From the NCBI RefSeq assembly GCF_001424195.1, contig NZ_LMOO01000001.1:248001-312000 (forward strand): a DNA stretch of 64,000 bases, in the 5' to 3' direction. The notes under the pieces are model-generated. The model was not told the DNA's origin. It worked only from the letters and a program-made list of their open reading frames with translations, and did no database searches. The stretch is from Cellulomonas sp. Leaf334 (GTDB lineage Bacteria > Actinomycetota > Actinomycetes > Actinomycetales > Cellulomonadaceae). Position numbers and translations under genes: made by a program. Shown here piece after piece: positions 17,496 to 25,169 of the stretch (its first letter is position 1; each line of letters opens with the position of its first letter).

Positions 17496-18338
17496 TCAGC
17501 ACGGCCGCGCGCCACCGGCGCTCGCGACGTCGATGACCGCCTGCACCAGGACGGGACCTGACGTGAGCGCCGGGTCGTCGTGGTCCGCGTCCGGCACCAC
17601 GACCTCGACGACCTCGCGATCCGCTGCACGGGCCGCGTCCGCCACGGCCCGGCTCTGGCGTGGCGGCACGGTCGTGTCCCGGTCGCCGAGGACGACGACG
17701 ACAGGGACGGTCGTCTGGCGCACGGCTCCGACGACGTCGAACCGGTCGTGCAGCACGGGGCCGACCGGCACGTGGGAGACCGCCCGGGCAGCGTCCGCGA
17801 GGGTGGTGAACGGCGACCGCAGGACGAGCGCGGCCGGCGGGTGCTCGGCGGCCAGGCCGGCCGCGACCGCGGCGCCGAGACTCTCCCCGAGGTAGACGAG
17901 CGAGGTCGCCCGGATCCCGGCATCGACGAGGAACGCCCGCGCGGCTCGGGCATCGCGCAGGAGGGTCACCTCCGACGGCGACCCCGGGTTGCCGCCGTAC
18001 CCGCGGTACTCCAGCAGCAGGACCCCGAAGCCGGCGTCACCCAGCGCAGCGGCGAGCGGGACGCGGTCCGCACGGTTGCCCGCGTTGCCCGGCGCGACCA
18101 GCACGGTCGCGGTGCAGCCCCCGGGCGCCGGCAGGTACCACGCGGCGAGCGTCAGGTGGTCGGTCGTCGACAACCGGACCTCTCGCGCACCCGGCAGCAG
18201 GTCCGACACGGACGGTGGGGTGCTCCGGTCGGGGAAGTAGATGAGCGAGCGCTGGAACGCGAGGACCAGGCCGACGACGAGGACGACGGCGACCGCGACC
18301 GCTGTCAGGATCCGACGACCGCGCACCTGCCCAGCCAT
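17496..18338 (-). CDS. Membrane-anchored alpha/beta hydrolase
   Basis: This 280-residue protein starts with a membrane anchor (residues 10-28) followed by QRSLIYFPDRS, typical of the BEM46/YqkD-like hydrolase group. The catalytic triad is visible: Ser in GESLGAAVA, Asp in LGDRDTTVP and His in DADHDDPAL. The active domain should face outside the membrane. Substrate unknown; relatives act as esterases or amidases. The ATG at 18338 was chosen because the preceding ORF extension lacks hydrolase-like sequence. Confidence 0.85.
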   Translation of the reverse strand: MAGQVRGRRILTAVAVAVVLVVGLVLAFQRSLIYFPDRSTPPSVSDLLPGAREVRLSTTDHLTLAAWYLPAPGGCTATVLVAPGNAGNRADRVPLAAALGDAGFGVLLLEYRGYGGNPGSPSEVTLLRDARAARAFLVDAGIRATSLVYLGESLGAAVAAGLAAEHPPAALVLRSPFTTLADAARAVSHVPVGPVLHDRFDVVGAVRQTTVPVVVVLGDRDTTVPPRQSRAVADAARAADREVVEVVVPDADHDDPALTSGPVLVQAVIDVASAGGARPC

Positions 18339-18437
18339 CGTCTGATCGTCGCACGGTGACGGGCGCGAGGCGCTCGCCCGGCCGCGGGCGTACCGTCGGA
18401 CGAGAGCCCGAGCCGACGTCCGGAGGAGGACAGGACC

Positions 18438-18587
18438 ATGAGCACAGACACGCCGCCGCTGCCCGACGACGAGACGCGAGCGCACACGACCGAGCCGGCC
18501 GAGGGGGCCGAGGTGGCCGGGGACGGGACGGACGTCCGGCAGCACGCCACCGAACCTGCCGAGGGCAAGGACCCCGCCGACTCCTGA
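18438..18587 (+). CDS. Small acidic protein, 49 residues
   Basis: A GGAGGAGGA ribosome-binding site is correctly spaced before the ATG. The protein is disordered-looking, rich in Asp, Glu, Thr and Pro, and has an internal near-repeat TTEPAEG/ATEPAEG. No family is recognised. It is divergent from the hydrolase gene. A second small acidic protein of similar style is encoded at 21583-21729. Confidence 0.6.
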   Translation: MSTDTPPLPDDETRAHTTEPAEGAEVAGDGTDVRQHATEPAEGKDPADS

Positions 18588-18591
18588 TCGC

Positions 18592-18696
18592 TCAGCGGTC
18601 GGGTGCGCGGCGGTTCCGACCGCGGCCCAGCGCGCGCACGCTCTGCGAGCGCACGAGGGCCCGAAGGTCGGCCACCGTCCTGCGCAACCAGGTCAT
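18592..18696 (-). CDS. Small basic protein coupled to the ADH gene, 34 residues
   Basis: The ATG overlaps the stop codon of the upstream alcohol dehydrogenase gene as ATGA, so translation is likely coupled. The peptide MTWLRRTVADLRALVRSQ... has about ten Arg residues and could form one amphipathic helix. No family is recognised. The coupling is the main argument for it being real. Confidence 0.5.
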   Translation of the reverse strand: MTWLRRTVADLRALVRSQSVRALGRGRNRRAPDR

Positions 18697-19886
18697 GCGG
18701 CGGGGTCCAGGACGACCTTGATGCACCCGTCGTGCTTCTTCTGGAACATCTCGTACGCCGCAGGGGCGTCGAGGAGCCCGACGCGGTGGGTGCGCAGGTC
18801 GAGGACGCCGAGGGGGTCGGCGTCGTCCGTCACGAGCGGCAGCAGGTCGTCCACCCAGCGCCGGACGTTCGCCTGCCCCATCCGCAGTGTCAGCTGCTTG
18901 TCGAACATCGTCATCATCGGCAACGGGTCGACCGCGCCGCCGTACACCCCGGAGATCGACACCGTCCCGCCCCGGCGTGCGATGTCGATCGCGGTCAGCA
19001 GCGCACCGAGCCGGTCGATGCCGGCCTTCTCGATGAGGGGCGCGGCGAGCGCGTCGGGCAGCAGGGTGGCCGCGCGCTGTCCGGCGGCGGCGACGGGTGA
19101 CCCGTGCGCCTCCATCCCGACGGCGTCGATCGCCGCGTCGACCCCGCGACCGCCCGTCAGGTCCTGCACCGCGCCCACGAGGTCGTCGGTGTCGCGCAGG
19201 TCGAGGACCTCGATGCCGTGCCGACGTGCCATCGCCAACCGCTCGGGGACCAGGTCGATCCCGATCACCCGGGACGCCCCGCGGTGCGCGGCGATGCGTG
19301 CGGCCATCTGGCCGATGGGTCCCAGACCCAGGACCCCGACGGTGCCGCCGGGGGGCACCTGGGCGTACTCGACGGCCTGCCACGCAGTCGGCAGGACGTC
19401 GGACAGGAACAGGTACCGCTCGTCCGGGCTGCCGTCGTCGGGCACGACGACCGGGCCGAACTGGGCCTGCGGGACGCGCAGGTACTGTGCCTGCCCGCCG
19501 GGGACCTGGCCGTAGAGCTTGGTGTACCCGAACAGTGCCGCGCCCTTGCCCTGGTCCCGTACCTGCGTCGTCTCGCACTGCGAGTGCAACCCGCGGCTGC
19601 ACGTCCAGCAGGTGCCGCACGCGATCCCGAACGGGACGACCACACGGTCACCCACCCGCAGAGAACCCGCCGCGGGACCGACGGCCTCCACGACGCCCAT
19701 GGCCTCGTGCCCGAGGATGTCCCCGGCGTCGAGGTAGGCGCCGAGCACGGAGTACAGATGCAGGTCGGAGCCGCAGATCGCCGTGGACGTCACGCGGACG
19801 ACGGCGTCCGTCGGCTCCTGGATGGTCGGGTCGGGGACCTCCTCGACGCTCAGCTTCTCGCGTCCCTGCCAGGTCAGTGCTCGCAC
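18693..19886 (-). CDS. Zinc-dependent alcohol dehydrogenase, formaldehyde dehydrogenase-like
   Basis: The 397-residue MDR enzyme has the catalytic zinc motifs STAICGSDLHLY (residues 33-44) and GHEAMG, the four-Cys structural zinc loop CGTCWTCSRGLHSQC, and the coenzyme motif VGVLGLGPIGQMAARIAA. The long insertion after the zinc loop (QVRDQGKGAALFGYTKLYG) is typical of the glutathione-independent formaldehyde dehydrogenase-like branch. GTG at 19886 is preceded by GGAGGAGAGACCG. Substrate is not certain. A 34-residue ORF overlaps its stop codon. Confidence 0.88.
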   Translation of the reverse strand: MRALTWQGREKLSVEEVPDPTIQEPTDAVVRVTSTAICGSDLHLYSVLGAYLDAGDILGHEAMGVVEAVGPAAGSLRVGDRVVVPFGIACGTCWTCSRGLHSQCETTQVRDQGKGAALFGYTKLYGQVPGGQAQYLRVPQAQFGPVVVPDDGSPDERYLFLSDVLPTAWQAVEYAQVPPGGTVGVLGLGPIGQMAARIAAHRGASRVIGIDLVPERLAMARRHGIEVLDLRDTDDLVGAVQDLTGGRGVDAAIDAVGMEAHGSPVAAAGQRAATLLPDALAAPLIEKAGIDRLGALLTAIDIARRGGTVSISGVYGGAVDPLPMMTMFDKQLTLRMGQANVRRWVDDLLPLVTDDADPLGVLDLRTHRVGLLDAPAAYEMFQKKHDGCIKVVLDPAA

Positions 19887-19980
19887 CGGTCTCTCCTCCG
19901 TCAGAGGTTCGGCGCCGGTGGCTCCACGCCTCCTCGACGCTAACCCGACCCTCGGGGGAGCCGCACGTCGAGCGGGACCC

Positions 19981-20844
19981 TCAGGGCGCCAGCTCGTCGA
20001 GCAGGGTGGGCAGCTCGTCCGGGAGCTCGCGTGCCAGGTAGCCGAGGTGGCCGACCCGGGTGGCGAGCCGGTCGCCGGCGGCTGCGTGCAGGTGGGTGGC
20101 CCAGCACGCGGCCTGTGCGGGCTCCGCGCCGCGGGCGAGGAGCCCGACGAGCGTCCCGGCGAGGACGTCCCCGCTCCCTGACGTCGCCAGCCCGGGAAGT
20201 CCCGTCGACACCTCCCACTGCGTTCCGTCCGGGGAGGCGACCCGACCCTGGCAGGACACTGCCGCACCGAACGTCGCCGCGATGCGGGAGCATGTCCGGT
20301 CGTCGAGCTCGTCGACCCCGAGCAGGAGCGCCGCCTCCTTGGGGTTGGGGGTCAGGACGAGCCGACCGCCGAACCGCTCCGCGACCTCGGGGACCTGCGG
20401 GAGGACACCGAGCGCGAACGCGTCGAGCAGGACGGGGACCTTGCCGGGGATGCTGTCACAGAGGTTGTGGAGCAGGGTGATCGTGCGCTCGGGATCGTCG
20501 AGCCCGGGGCCGACGAGGACCGCGTCGGCAGACCGCAGCTCGCTCGCGAGCCGGTCGGTTCCCGTCCCGTCGGGCGAGCCGTCCTCGGTCTCCGGCAGAC
20601 CGATCACACCCGCCTCGGGGATCTCGATCGCCAGCGGGACGGCGACGGACCTCGCCACCGCCAGGGTGAGCCGCCCCGCGCCGACCCGAAGAGCAGCGAC
20701 TCCGGCCAGGAGGACGGCTCCCGGGGTGCTGCGGGCGCCGCCGACGACGACCACCTGCCCGCGGCCGTACTTCGACGTGGCGTCCGCGGGAAGAGGCCAC
20801 TCCCGCAGCAGTACCGGTGTGATCGGCTCAGTGCGGGAAGGCAT
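19981..20844 (-). CDS. nnrD: ADP-dependent NAD(P)H-hydrate dehydratase
   Basis: The 287-residue protein has the ribokinase-like fold of NnrD. Motifs are KYGRGQVVVVGGARSTPGA near residue 25, VGPGLDD, NPKEAALLLG and the signature ATSGSGDVLAGTLVG. The enzyme repairs hydrated NADH and NADPH in the cytoplasm using ADP or ATP. It is the stand-alone dehydratase; the epimerase domain of bifunctional Nnr is absent. Its start overlaps the 3' end of the upstream histidine phosphatase gene by 17 nt, so the two are probably one transcript. Confidence 0.9.
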   Translation of the reverse strand: MPSRTEPITPVLLREWPLPADATSKYGRGQVVVVGGARSTPGAVLLAGVAALRVGAGRLTLAVARSVAVPLAIEIPEAGVIGLPETEDGSPDGTGTDRLASELRSADAVLVGPGLDDPERTITLLHNLCDSIPGKVPVLLDAFALGVLPQVPEVAERFGGRLVLTPNPKEAALLLGVDELDDRTCSRIAATFGAAVSCQGRVASPDGTQWEVSTGLPGLATSGSGDVLAGTLVGLLARGAEPAQAACWATHLHAAAGDRLATRVGHLGYLARELPDELPTLLDELAP

Positions 20845-21586
20845 CGCGGTCCCCGGCGTGCGTGGTGACGGGTGCTCCCTCGCGAGCGAGGTGGTCGTCC
20901 TCGTTGAAGGCCGCCAGCGTCCAGGGTGCCCCGGCCGACGACCGGACGAGCCGGGTCACGGCGGCGTTGCGGACCGGGGTGTGCCGGGCGAGGTCGAGGA
21001 CCTGCTGCTCCACCAGGGACTCGCACACGTACCGGACGGTCATGATGACGGCGTCGTGCGCCACGACGAGCACCCGGCGTCCTCTCTCGACGCGGTCGAG
21101 GTCCGACAGCACGCCCCGCAACCGCAGCGCCAGGTCGGCCCACGACTCACCGCCCGGGGGGCGGTAGTAGAACTTGCCGAGGTGGCGTCGGCGGGCCGCC
21201 TCAGCCGGGTACCGAGCCTCGACGCCCGTCGTCGTGAGGAGGTCCAGGATCCCGAGCTCACGGTCGCGCAGGCGTTCGTCGACGCGGACGGCAAGCCGTG
21301 AGCCCGCCGCCTCCAGTGCGATCGTCGCGGTCTGCACCGCGCGCGCGTACGGCGAGCACCACACGACCTCGGGCGCCGTGGACTCCGCCTGGTCGCGCAG
21401 CCACGCACCGAGCGCCTGAGCCTGGTCGGCCCCGCGCGCCGACAGTGGCGTGTCGGCGTCGCGGGTCTCCAGGTGGATGACGTCGAGGCCCGCACGCTCG
21501 GCCGCGGTCGCGGCGACGTTGCCGACGCTCTCGCCGTGCCGCACGAGGATGAGCTGCGCGACACCGTCGACTGCGTCGGCGCTCAC
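20828..21586 (-). CDS. Histidine phosphatase (phosphoglycerate mutase-like)
   Basis: The 252-residue protein contains the RHGES catalytic motif (residues 16-20), the SPYARAVQTA box and the second catalytic histidine in VVAHDAVIMTV. It belongs to the branch that acts on phosphorylated small molecules or proteins; its substrate is not known. The GTG start overlaps the stop of the upstream 48-residue gene as GTGA. Together with NnrD it forms a coupled minus-strand run. Confidence 0.87.
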   Translation of the reverse strand: MSADAVDGVAQLILVRHGESVGNVAATAAERAGLDVIHLETRDADTPLSARGADQAQALGAWLRDQAESTAPEVVWCSPYARAVQTATIALEAAGSRLAVRVDERLRDRELGILDLLTTTGVEARYPAEAARRRHLGKFYYRPPGGESWADLALRLRGVLSDLDRVERGRRVLVVAHDAVIMTVRYVCESLVEQQVLDLARHTPVRNAAVTRLVRSSAGAPWTLAAFNEDDHLAREGAPVTTHAGDRDAFPH

Positions 21587-21729
21587 GTGGGGTCGGCGCC
21601 GGTGGGGTCCGTCGGGTAGATCCGACGTGCGGGCACGTCCTGGTTGTCGCCGGGTTCCGGCTGCCCCGTCTCGGGTGCCGTGTCGGGCAGGGGAGTGACG
21701 TCGTCAGGGTTCGTCGGGGTCTCGCTCAT
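21583..21729 (-). CDS. Small acidic Pro-rich protein, 48 residues
   Basis: The ORF has a GAGAGGAG ribosome-binding site before MSETPTNPDD. The product is rich in Pro, Asp and Thr and is probably unstructured. No family is recognised. It overlaps the histidine phosphatase start by GTGA and follows the SAP/Rho-N-like gene by 17 nt. Confidence 0.6.
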   Translation of the reverse strand: MSETPTNPDDVTPLPDTAPETGQPEPGDNQDVPARRIYPTDPTGADPT

Positions 21730-21746
21730 CGCTCTGCTCCTCTCGG

Positions 21747-22016
21747 TCAGTGATTGCGCAGGGCGTCGACGAGCTGGGACTTGTTCATCGACGAGCGTCC
21801 CTCGATGTCGAGCTCGCTCGCCCGCTTCTTCAGCTGCGCCAGCGTCCAGTCGTCGTACGAACCCGAGCTGCCGCCCTTGGCCGCGACCGTGCGTCGGCTC
21901 GAGCCGGCGCTCGCGTTCGCGATCCGCGCCGACTTCTCCTTGCTGTTGCCCTCGTCGCGCAGGGCCTCGTAGACCTTCGTGTCCTTGACGCTCGGTCCTG
22001 GGGTACGTCCCGGCAT
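21747..22016 (-). CDS. DUF7218-type protein with Rho-N/SAP-like C-terminus
   Basis: The 89-residue basic protein starts MPGRTPGPSVKDTKVYEALR, followed by DEGNSKEKSARIANASA, the conserved part of a small actinobacterial family. The C-terminal TLAQLKKRASELDIEGRSSM..QLVDALRNH is a Rho-N or SAP-like helix-extended-helix motif that usually binds nucleic acid. The start is set by GGGAGGTGCACG before the ATG. Role unknown; a nucleoid or stress function is plausible. Confidence 0.75.
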   Translation of the reverse strand: MPGRTPGPSVKDTKVYEALRDEGNSKEKSARIANASAGSSRRTVAAKGGSSGSYDDWTLAQLKKRASELDIEGRSSMNKSQLVDALRNH

Positions 22017-22161
22017 CGTGCACCTCCCTGCTCGGCCGCCTCGTGGGGGGCTCGCAGACACGGCCGTTTCTGGACCTCGACCCAGCGTAAGGAGGCTCCG
22101 CCGTGCCCGCGACAGCACCGCCCCCGTTGCGGACCGGGTGATCCACGGGTCAACTGGGGAC

Positions 22162-22935
22162 GTGAGCCGGACCGACAAGGTGGAGCACGCATCGGGGTAC
22201 GACGCGGAGCTGCAGCGGCTCGACGTCGTGTTCCGACGAGCCTGCGCCGTCCGGGCCGGGGACAACGTCCTCGACGTGGGCTGCGGCACCGGTCAGACCA
22301 CGCGGGCGGCGGCGGTCGCTGCCCACCACGGTCGCGCGCTGGGCGTGGACACGTCCGCACCGGCCGTCGAGCGCGCGCGCAGGCTCGCGGAGGACGAGGG
22401 GCTCGACAACATCGCGTTCGAACGTGGCGACGCACAGGTCCACCCGTTCCGTTCGGGAAGCGTCGACCTCGTGATCAGCCGGTTCGGGACGATGTTCTTC
22501 CACGATGCGGGTGCGGCCTTCGCGAACCTCGCTCGCACCCTGCGCCCGGACGGACGGCTCGTGATGATGGTCTGGCAGGCGGGGAACCGCAACGAGTGGA
22601 CTGTCGCCATCCACCGGGCGCTGGGCGAGGAGGTCGCCGAGTCGGCGGCGTTCTCGCTCGCGGACCCGTCCCGGACGACGGAGCTCCTCAAGGTTGCCGG
22701 GTTCGTCGACATCGGACTCGACGACGTCGCCGAGCCGGTCTGGTACGGCCCGGACGTGGCCTCGGCCGAAACGTGGGCCCGGAGCTTCACCACCACGACC
22801 GAGGTGCTGGGCCGGCTCGGTCCCGACGGGGCGGAGCAGGGCCTCGACCGGCTGCGCGAGACGCTCACGGCACACCTGGGCGACGACGGCGTCTGGTTCG
22901 ACTCACGCGCCTGGATCGTCACCGCGCGTCGGTGA
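22162..22935 (+). CDS. Class I SAM-dependent methyltransferase
   Basis: The product of 257 residues has the SAM-binding motif VLDVGCGTGQTTRAA (about residues 35-49), the acidic residue after strand 2 (LGVDTSAP), and motif post-I DLVISRFGTMFF. This is the ubiquinone/menaquinone methyltransferase-like superfamily; the acceptor is unknown. GTG at 22162 was chosen since it begins the recognisable domain; an in-frame GTG at 22138 is an alternative. Confidence 0.85.
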   Translation: MSRTDKVEHASGYDAELQRLDVVFRRACAVRAGDNVLDVGCGTGQTTRAAAVAAHHGRALGVDTSAPAVERARRLAEDEGLDNIAFERGDAQVHPFRSGSVDLVISRFGTMFFHDAGAAFANLARTLRPDGRLVMMVWQAGNRNEWTVAIHRALGEEVAESAAFSLADPSRTTELLKVAGFVDIGLDDVAEPVWYGPDVASAETWARSFTTTTEVLGRLGPDGAEQGLDRLRETLTAHLGDDGVWFDSRAWIVTARR

Positions 22936-22952
22936 CAGCGCTGAGCGATCGT

Positions 22953-23636
22953 CTACCCCTGCTGCCGGCGGACGATCTCCGTGATCCAGATCGGCGCGAA
23001 CGGGGACGTGCAGCCCGGTGGGGTCGGGTAGTCCTTGAGCACCTCGAGCCGCTCGCCGATCTCCAGCGCGCGCGCCCGGTGCTCGGGGTGGTGGATGCCG
23101 ATGGTGGCGAGGCACTCGTTCATCGCCCACTGCAGGCGGTCCGGTGCGTCCTTCATCCGCGCCTCGACGAGGTCGAGGAGCCCGGTCAGGTCGAGCCCGT
23201 CGGGGCTCTTCGCGACGCGGTCGCTCGTCAGCGCCCACCCGGCACTGGCGACGACCGGGTCGGGGTCGGAGAACCACGCGACGCGCAGCTCCTCGACGTG
23301 GGGGTTCTTCTTCACGACGTAGCCGACCAGCCAGTCGTGCACCTTCGGCACGCGGGCGTCGCGCAGCATGGTGTCCAGCTCGGTCGCGGAGTACTGCTTC
23401 GGGCGGCTGATCAGGATCGCGACGAGGCGAGCCGCCGTGTCGCCGGTCTGCCACAGCCGGGCAGCGAGCTCGTGGTCCGTCTTGAGGCTCTTGGCCACGG
23501 CACGCAGCTTGGTGAGGTTCACGCCGTGGTCGTCACCGTGGCGTTCGTTCACCGCCCGGATCCTCGGGTCCTCCAGCAGTGCGAGCTCGGCCAGCACGTC
23601 GCCGACCGTGGCCTGGGGGAGCACACCGGTTGCCAC
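22953..23636 (-). CDS. DNA alkylation repair protein (AlkD-like HEAT repeat)
   Basis: The 227-residue protein matches the AlkD/AlkC-like DNA alkylation repair family: an all-helical HEAT-repeat layout with WQTGDTAARLVAILI, the conserved helix DNWLVGYVVKKNP-like segment (here VHDWLVGYVVKKNP) and DPVVASAGWALTS. AlkD glycosylases remove N3- and N7-alkylpurines. The GTG at 23636 follows ACGAGGAGATCGA; the longer ORF continues antisense to the lipoprotein gene and was rejected. Confidence 0.82.
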   Translation of the reverse strand: MATGVLPQATVGDVLAELALLEDPRIRAVNERHGDDHGVNLTKLRAVAKSLKTDHELAARLWQTGDTAARLVAILISRPKQYSATELDTMLRDARVPKVHDWLVGYVVKKNPHVEELRVAWFSDPDPVVASAGWALTSDRVAKSPDGLDLTGLLDLVEARMKDAPDRLQWAMNECLATIGIHHPEHRARALEIGERLEVLKDYPTPPGCTSPFAPIWITEIVRRQQG

Positions 23637-23789
23637 TCGATCTCCTCGTCTCGTGATCGTCGACGAACAGCCTACGTCCGGACGCGCGCGCGCCCGTGGA
23701 GCGGTCGTCGCCGTTTCGCCGCTCGACCGTGACACATCCGTGAGCGGAAGCCCTGCGCGCGGACGGCACACGGTTGGACACTGCGACCT

Positions 23790-25040
23790 GTGCACACAGC
23801 CAGCAGCGGTCCGCTCCGGCGAGCAGCGGTGGTCGTCGGCACGGCACTCCTCGTCGTCGGGGGGTGCTCGACCGATCCCGGAGCGCCGGCAGAGGAGGAC
23901 CCGCCCTCGCCGAGCGTAGGGGAACACTCCGGAGCGCCGACGGCGATCGACGGGCAGCTGCTCTGGCCGGACGGGAGCCTGGTCGAGCGGACCGAGGTCG
24001 ACACGGGAGCGGCCTGGACGGCCGGCGACGGGGTCGACTACACCGTGCTGTACACGTCGGCGCCCGGGTCGGCGGGCGAGGCGTACCTCGCTCCGTTCGC
24101 TCTGTCGCCCGACGGGTCGCTGGTGGTCGGCCGGGTGCCCGCCGGCCAGAGCGACGGGGGGCAGTGGCTCACCGCGCCGACGGTGGTGGGGCTGTACGAC
24201 GGAGAGGCGTTCGACCCGTTCCCGGGGGCGCCGCCCGTCGCTGGTGACCATCCACGGCAGGCGTTCGGTGCGTCGGTGGAGGACGGGCTGGCCGCGTGGG
24301 TCGAGACGGACCGCACCGACATCGGCGCGTCGAGCTGGCGCATCTTCTCGACAGGTGCCGGCGGTGGGTCGAGGCTCGTCGCGCGGTCCGAGGACGCCGG
24401 TGGCACCGAGGTGCTCGTCGGGACGCCGATGATCTCCGGCGGGCGCGTGTACTGGGCGACCGGGAACGCCGACGAGGTCGATCTCTTCTCGCGTCGCGCC
24501 GACGGCAGCGGGACGCGGGACGACGTCACGACCGGGGTCGGGCCCGCCCTGGGCGCGGATGCGACGGGGGTCTACGTGGTCCGACCGTCGGGGTCGGCCG
24601 AGCAGAGCATCGAGCGAGTGGCTGCGGGGAAGCCGCCGGAGGTGATCCTGCGGCGTTCCGGACCGGAGGTGGCCGCGATCGTCGCGGACGGCGGTGTCCT
24701 CGTGCTCGTGACGGCGACCAGGTCGTCGGGTGGCGGGACGATCGAGATCGTCGACACCCGGGCGCGGTCGGCCCGGACCGTCCGGCTGGACGGGTCGGCC
24801 TGGAGCACGTCGGTCGCCCTGTGCGACGGCAGGCTGCAGTGGTCCGAGGCCGGAGCCGAGGGTCTCGGTGCCACCGTGCCCACGTTCGTGCTCGACGTGG
24901 CGTCGGGGGACTTGGCCCGCATCGACGTCGACGATGCGTTCGGCAGCGTCCTCTGCACCGGCGACCGCCTCGCCTGGAGCCACCTCGACCCGGCGTCCGG
25001 GGCGGTCGCCGGGACCGTCGTCGCCCGGTGGGCCCACTAG
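23790..25040 (+). CDS. Predicted lipoprotein with beta-propeller-like repeats
   Basis: A signal peptide ends in the lipobox LLVVGGCS (Cys near residue 26), so the 416-residue protein should be anchored outside the membrane. After an acidic Pro/Ser linker, about six strand-rich repeats (for example GRVYWATGNADEVDLFSRR, DGSGTRDD and DGGVLVLVTATR) suggest a WD40/PQQ-like propeller. No enzyme motif is recognised. The GTG at 23790 gives the only good signal peptide. Its stop codon touches the DosR-like box of nrdD. Confidence 0.75.
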   Translation: MHTASSGPLRRAAVVVGTALLVVGGCSTDPGAPAEEDPPSPSVGEHSGAPTAIDGQLLWPDGSLVERTEVDTGAAWTAGDGVDYTVLYTSAPGSAGEAYLAPFALSPDGSLVVGRVPAGQSDGGQWLTAPTVVGLYDGEAFDPFPGAPPVAGDHPRQAFGASVEDGLAAWVETDRTDIGASSWRIFSTGAGGGSRLVARSEDAGGTEVLVGTPMISGGRVYWATGNADEVDLFSRRADGSGTRDDVTTGVGPALGADATGVYVVRPSGSAEQSIERVAAGKPPEVILRRSGPEVAAIVADGGVLVLVTATRSSGGGTIEIVDTRARSARTVRLDGSAWSTSVALCDGRLQWSEAGAEGLGATVPTFVLDVASGDLARIDVDDAFGSVLCTGDRLAWSHLDPASGAVAGTVVARWAH

Positions 25041-25054
25041 GGACCTTCGACCCG
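25040..25054 (+). promoter_or_regulatory. DosR/DevR-like box upstream of nrdD
   Basis: The site GGGACCTTCGACCCG matches 9 of 10 core positions of GGGAC-N4-GTCCC. It lies 27 bp before the first NrdR box and 116 bp before the nrdD start, immediately after the stop codon of the lipoprotein gene. Confidence 0.5.
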
Positions 25055-25080
25055 TCCGACGCGCCACCCCGCACACCTAG

Positions 25081-25128
25081 CGTCTACATCTAGTCCCCCA
25101 GGGGCCGATCGACCACAGCATGTTGTGG
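25081..25128 (+). promoter_or_regulatory. Tandem NrdR boxes upstream of nrdD
   Basis: Two 16-bp sites are present: CGTCTACATCTAGTCC (25081-25096) and CCACAGCATGTTGTGG (25113-25128). Both fit the NrdR consensus acaCwAtATaTwGtgt at the conserved C, A, AT, T and G positions. Their starts are 32 bp apart, three helical turns, as known for tandem NrdR boxes. The second box also forms a CGACCACA/TGTGGTCG dyad. NrdR represses ribonucleotide reductase genes in response to ATP/dATP. Confidence 0.85.
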
Positions 25129-25169
25129 TCGACGCCTGGAGGGCCTCGGAGCAGAAGCCGGAGCGGGAC

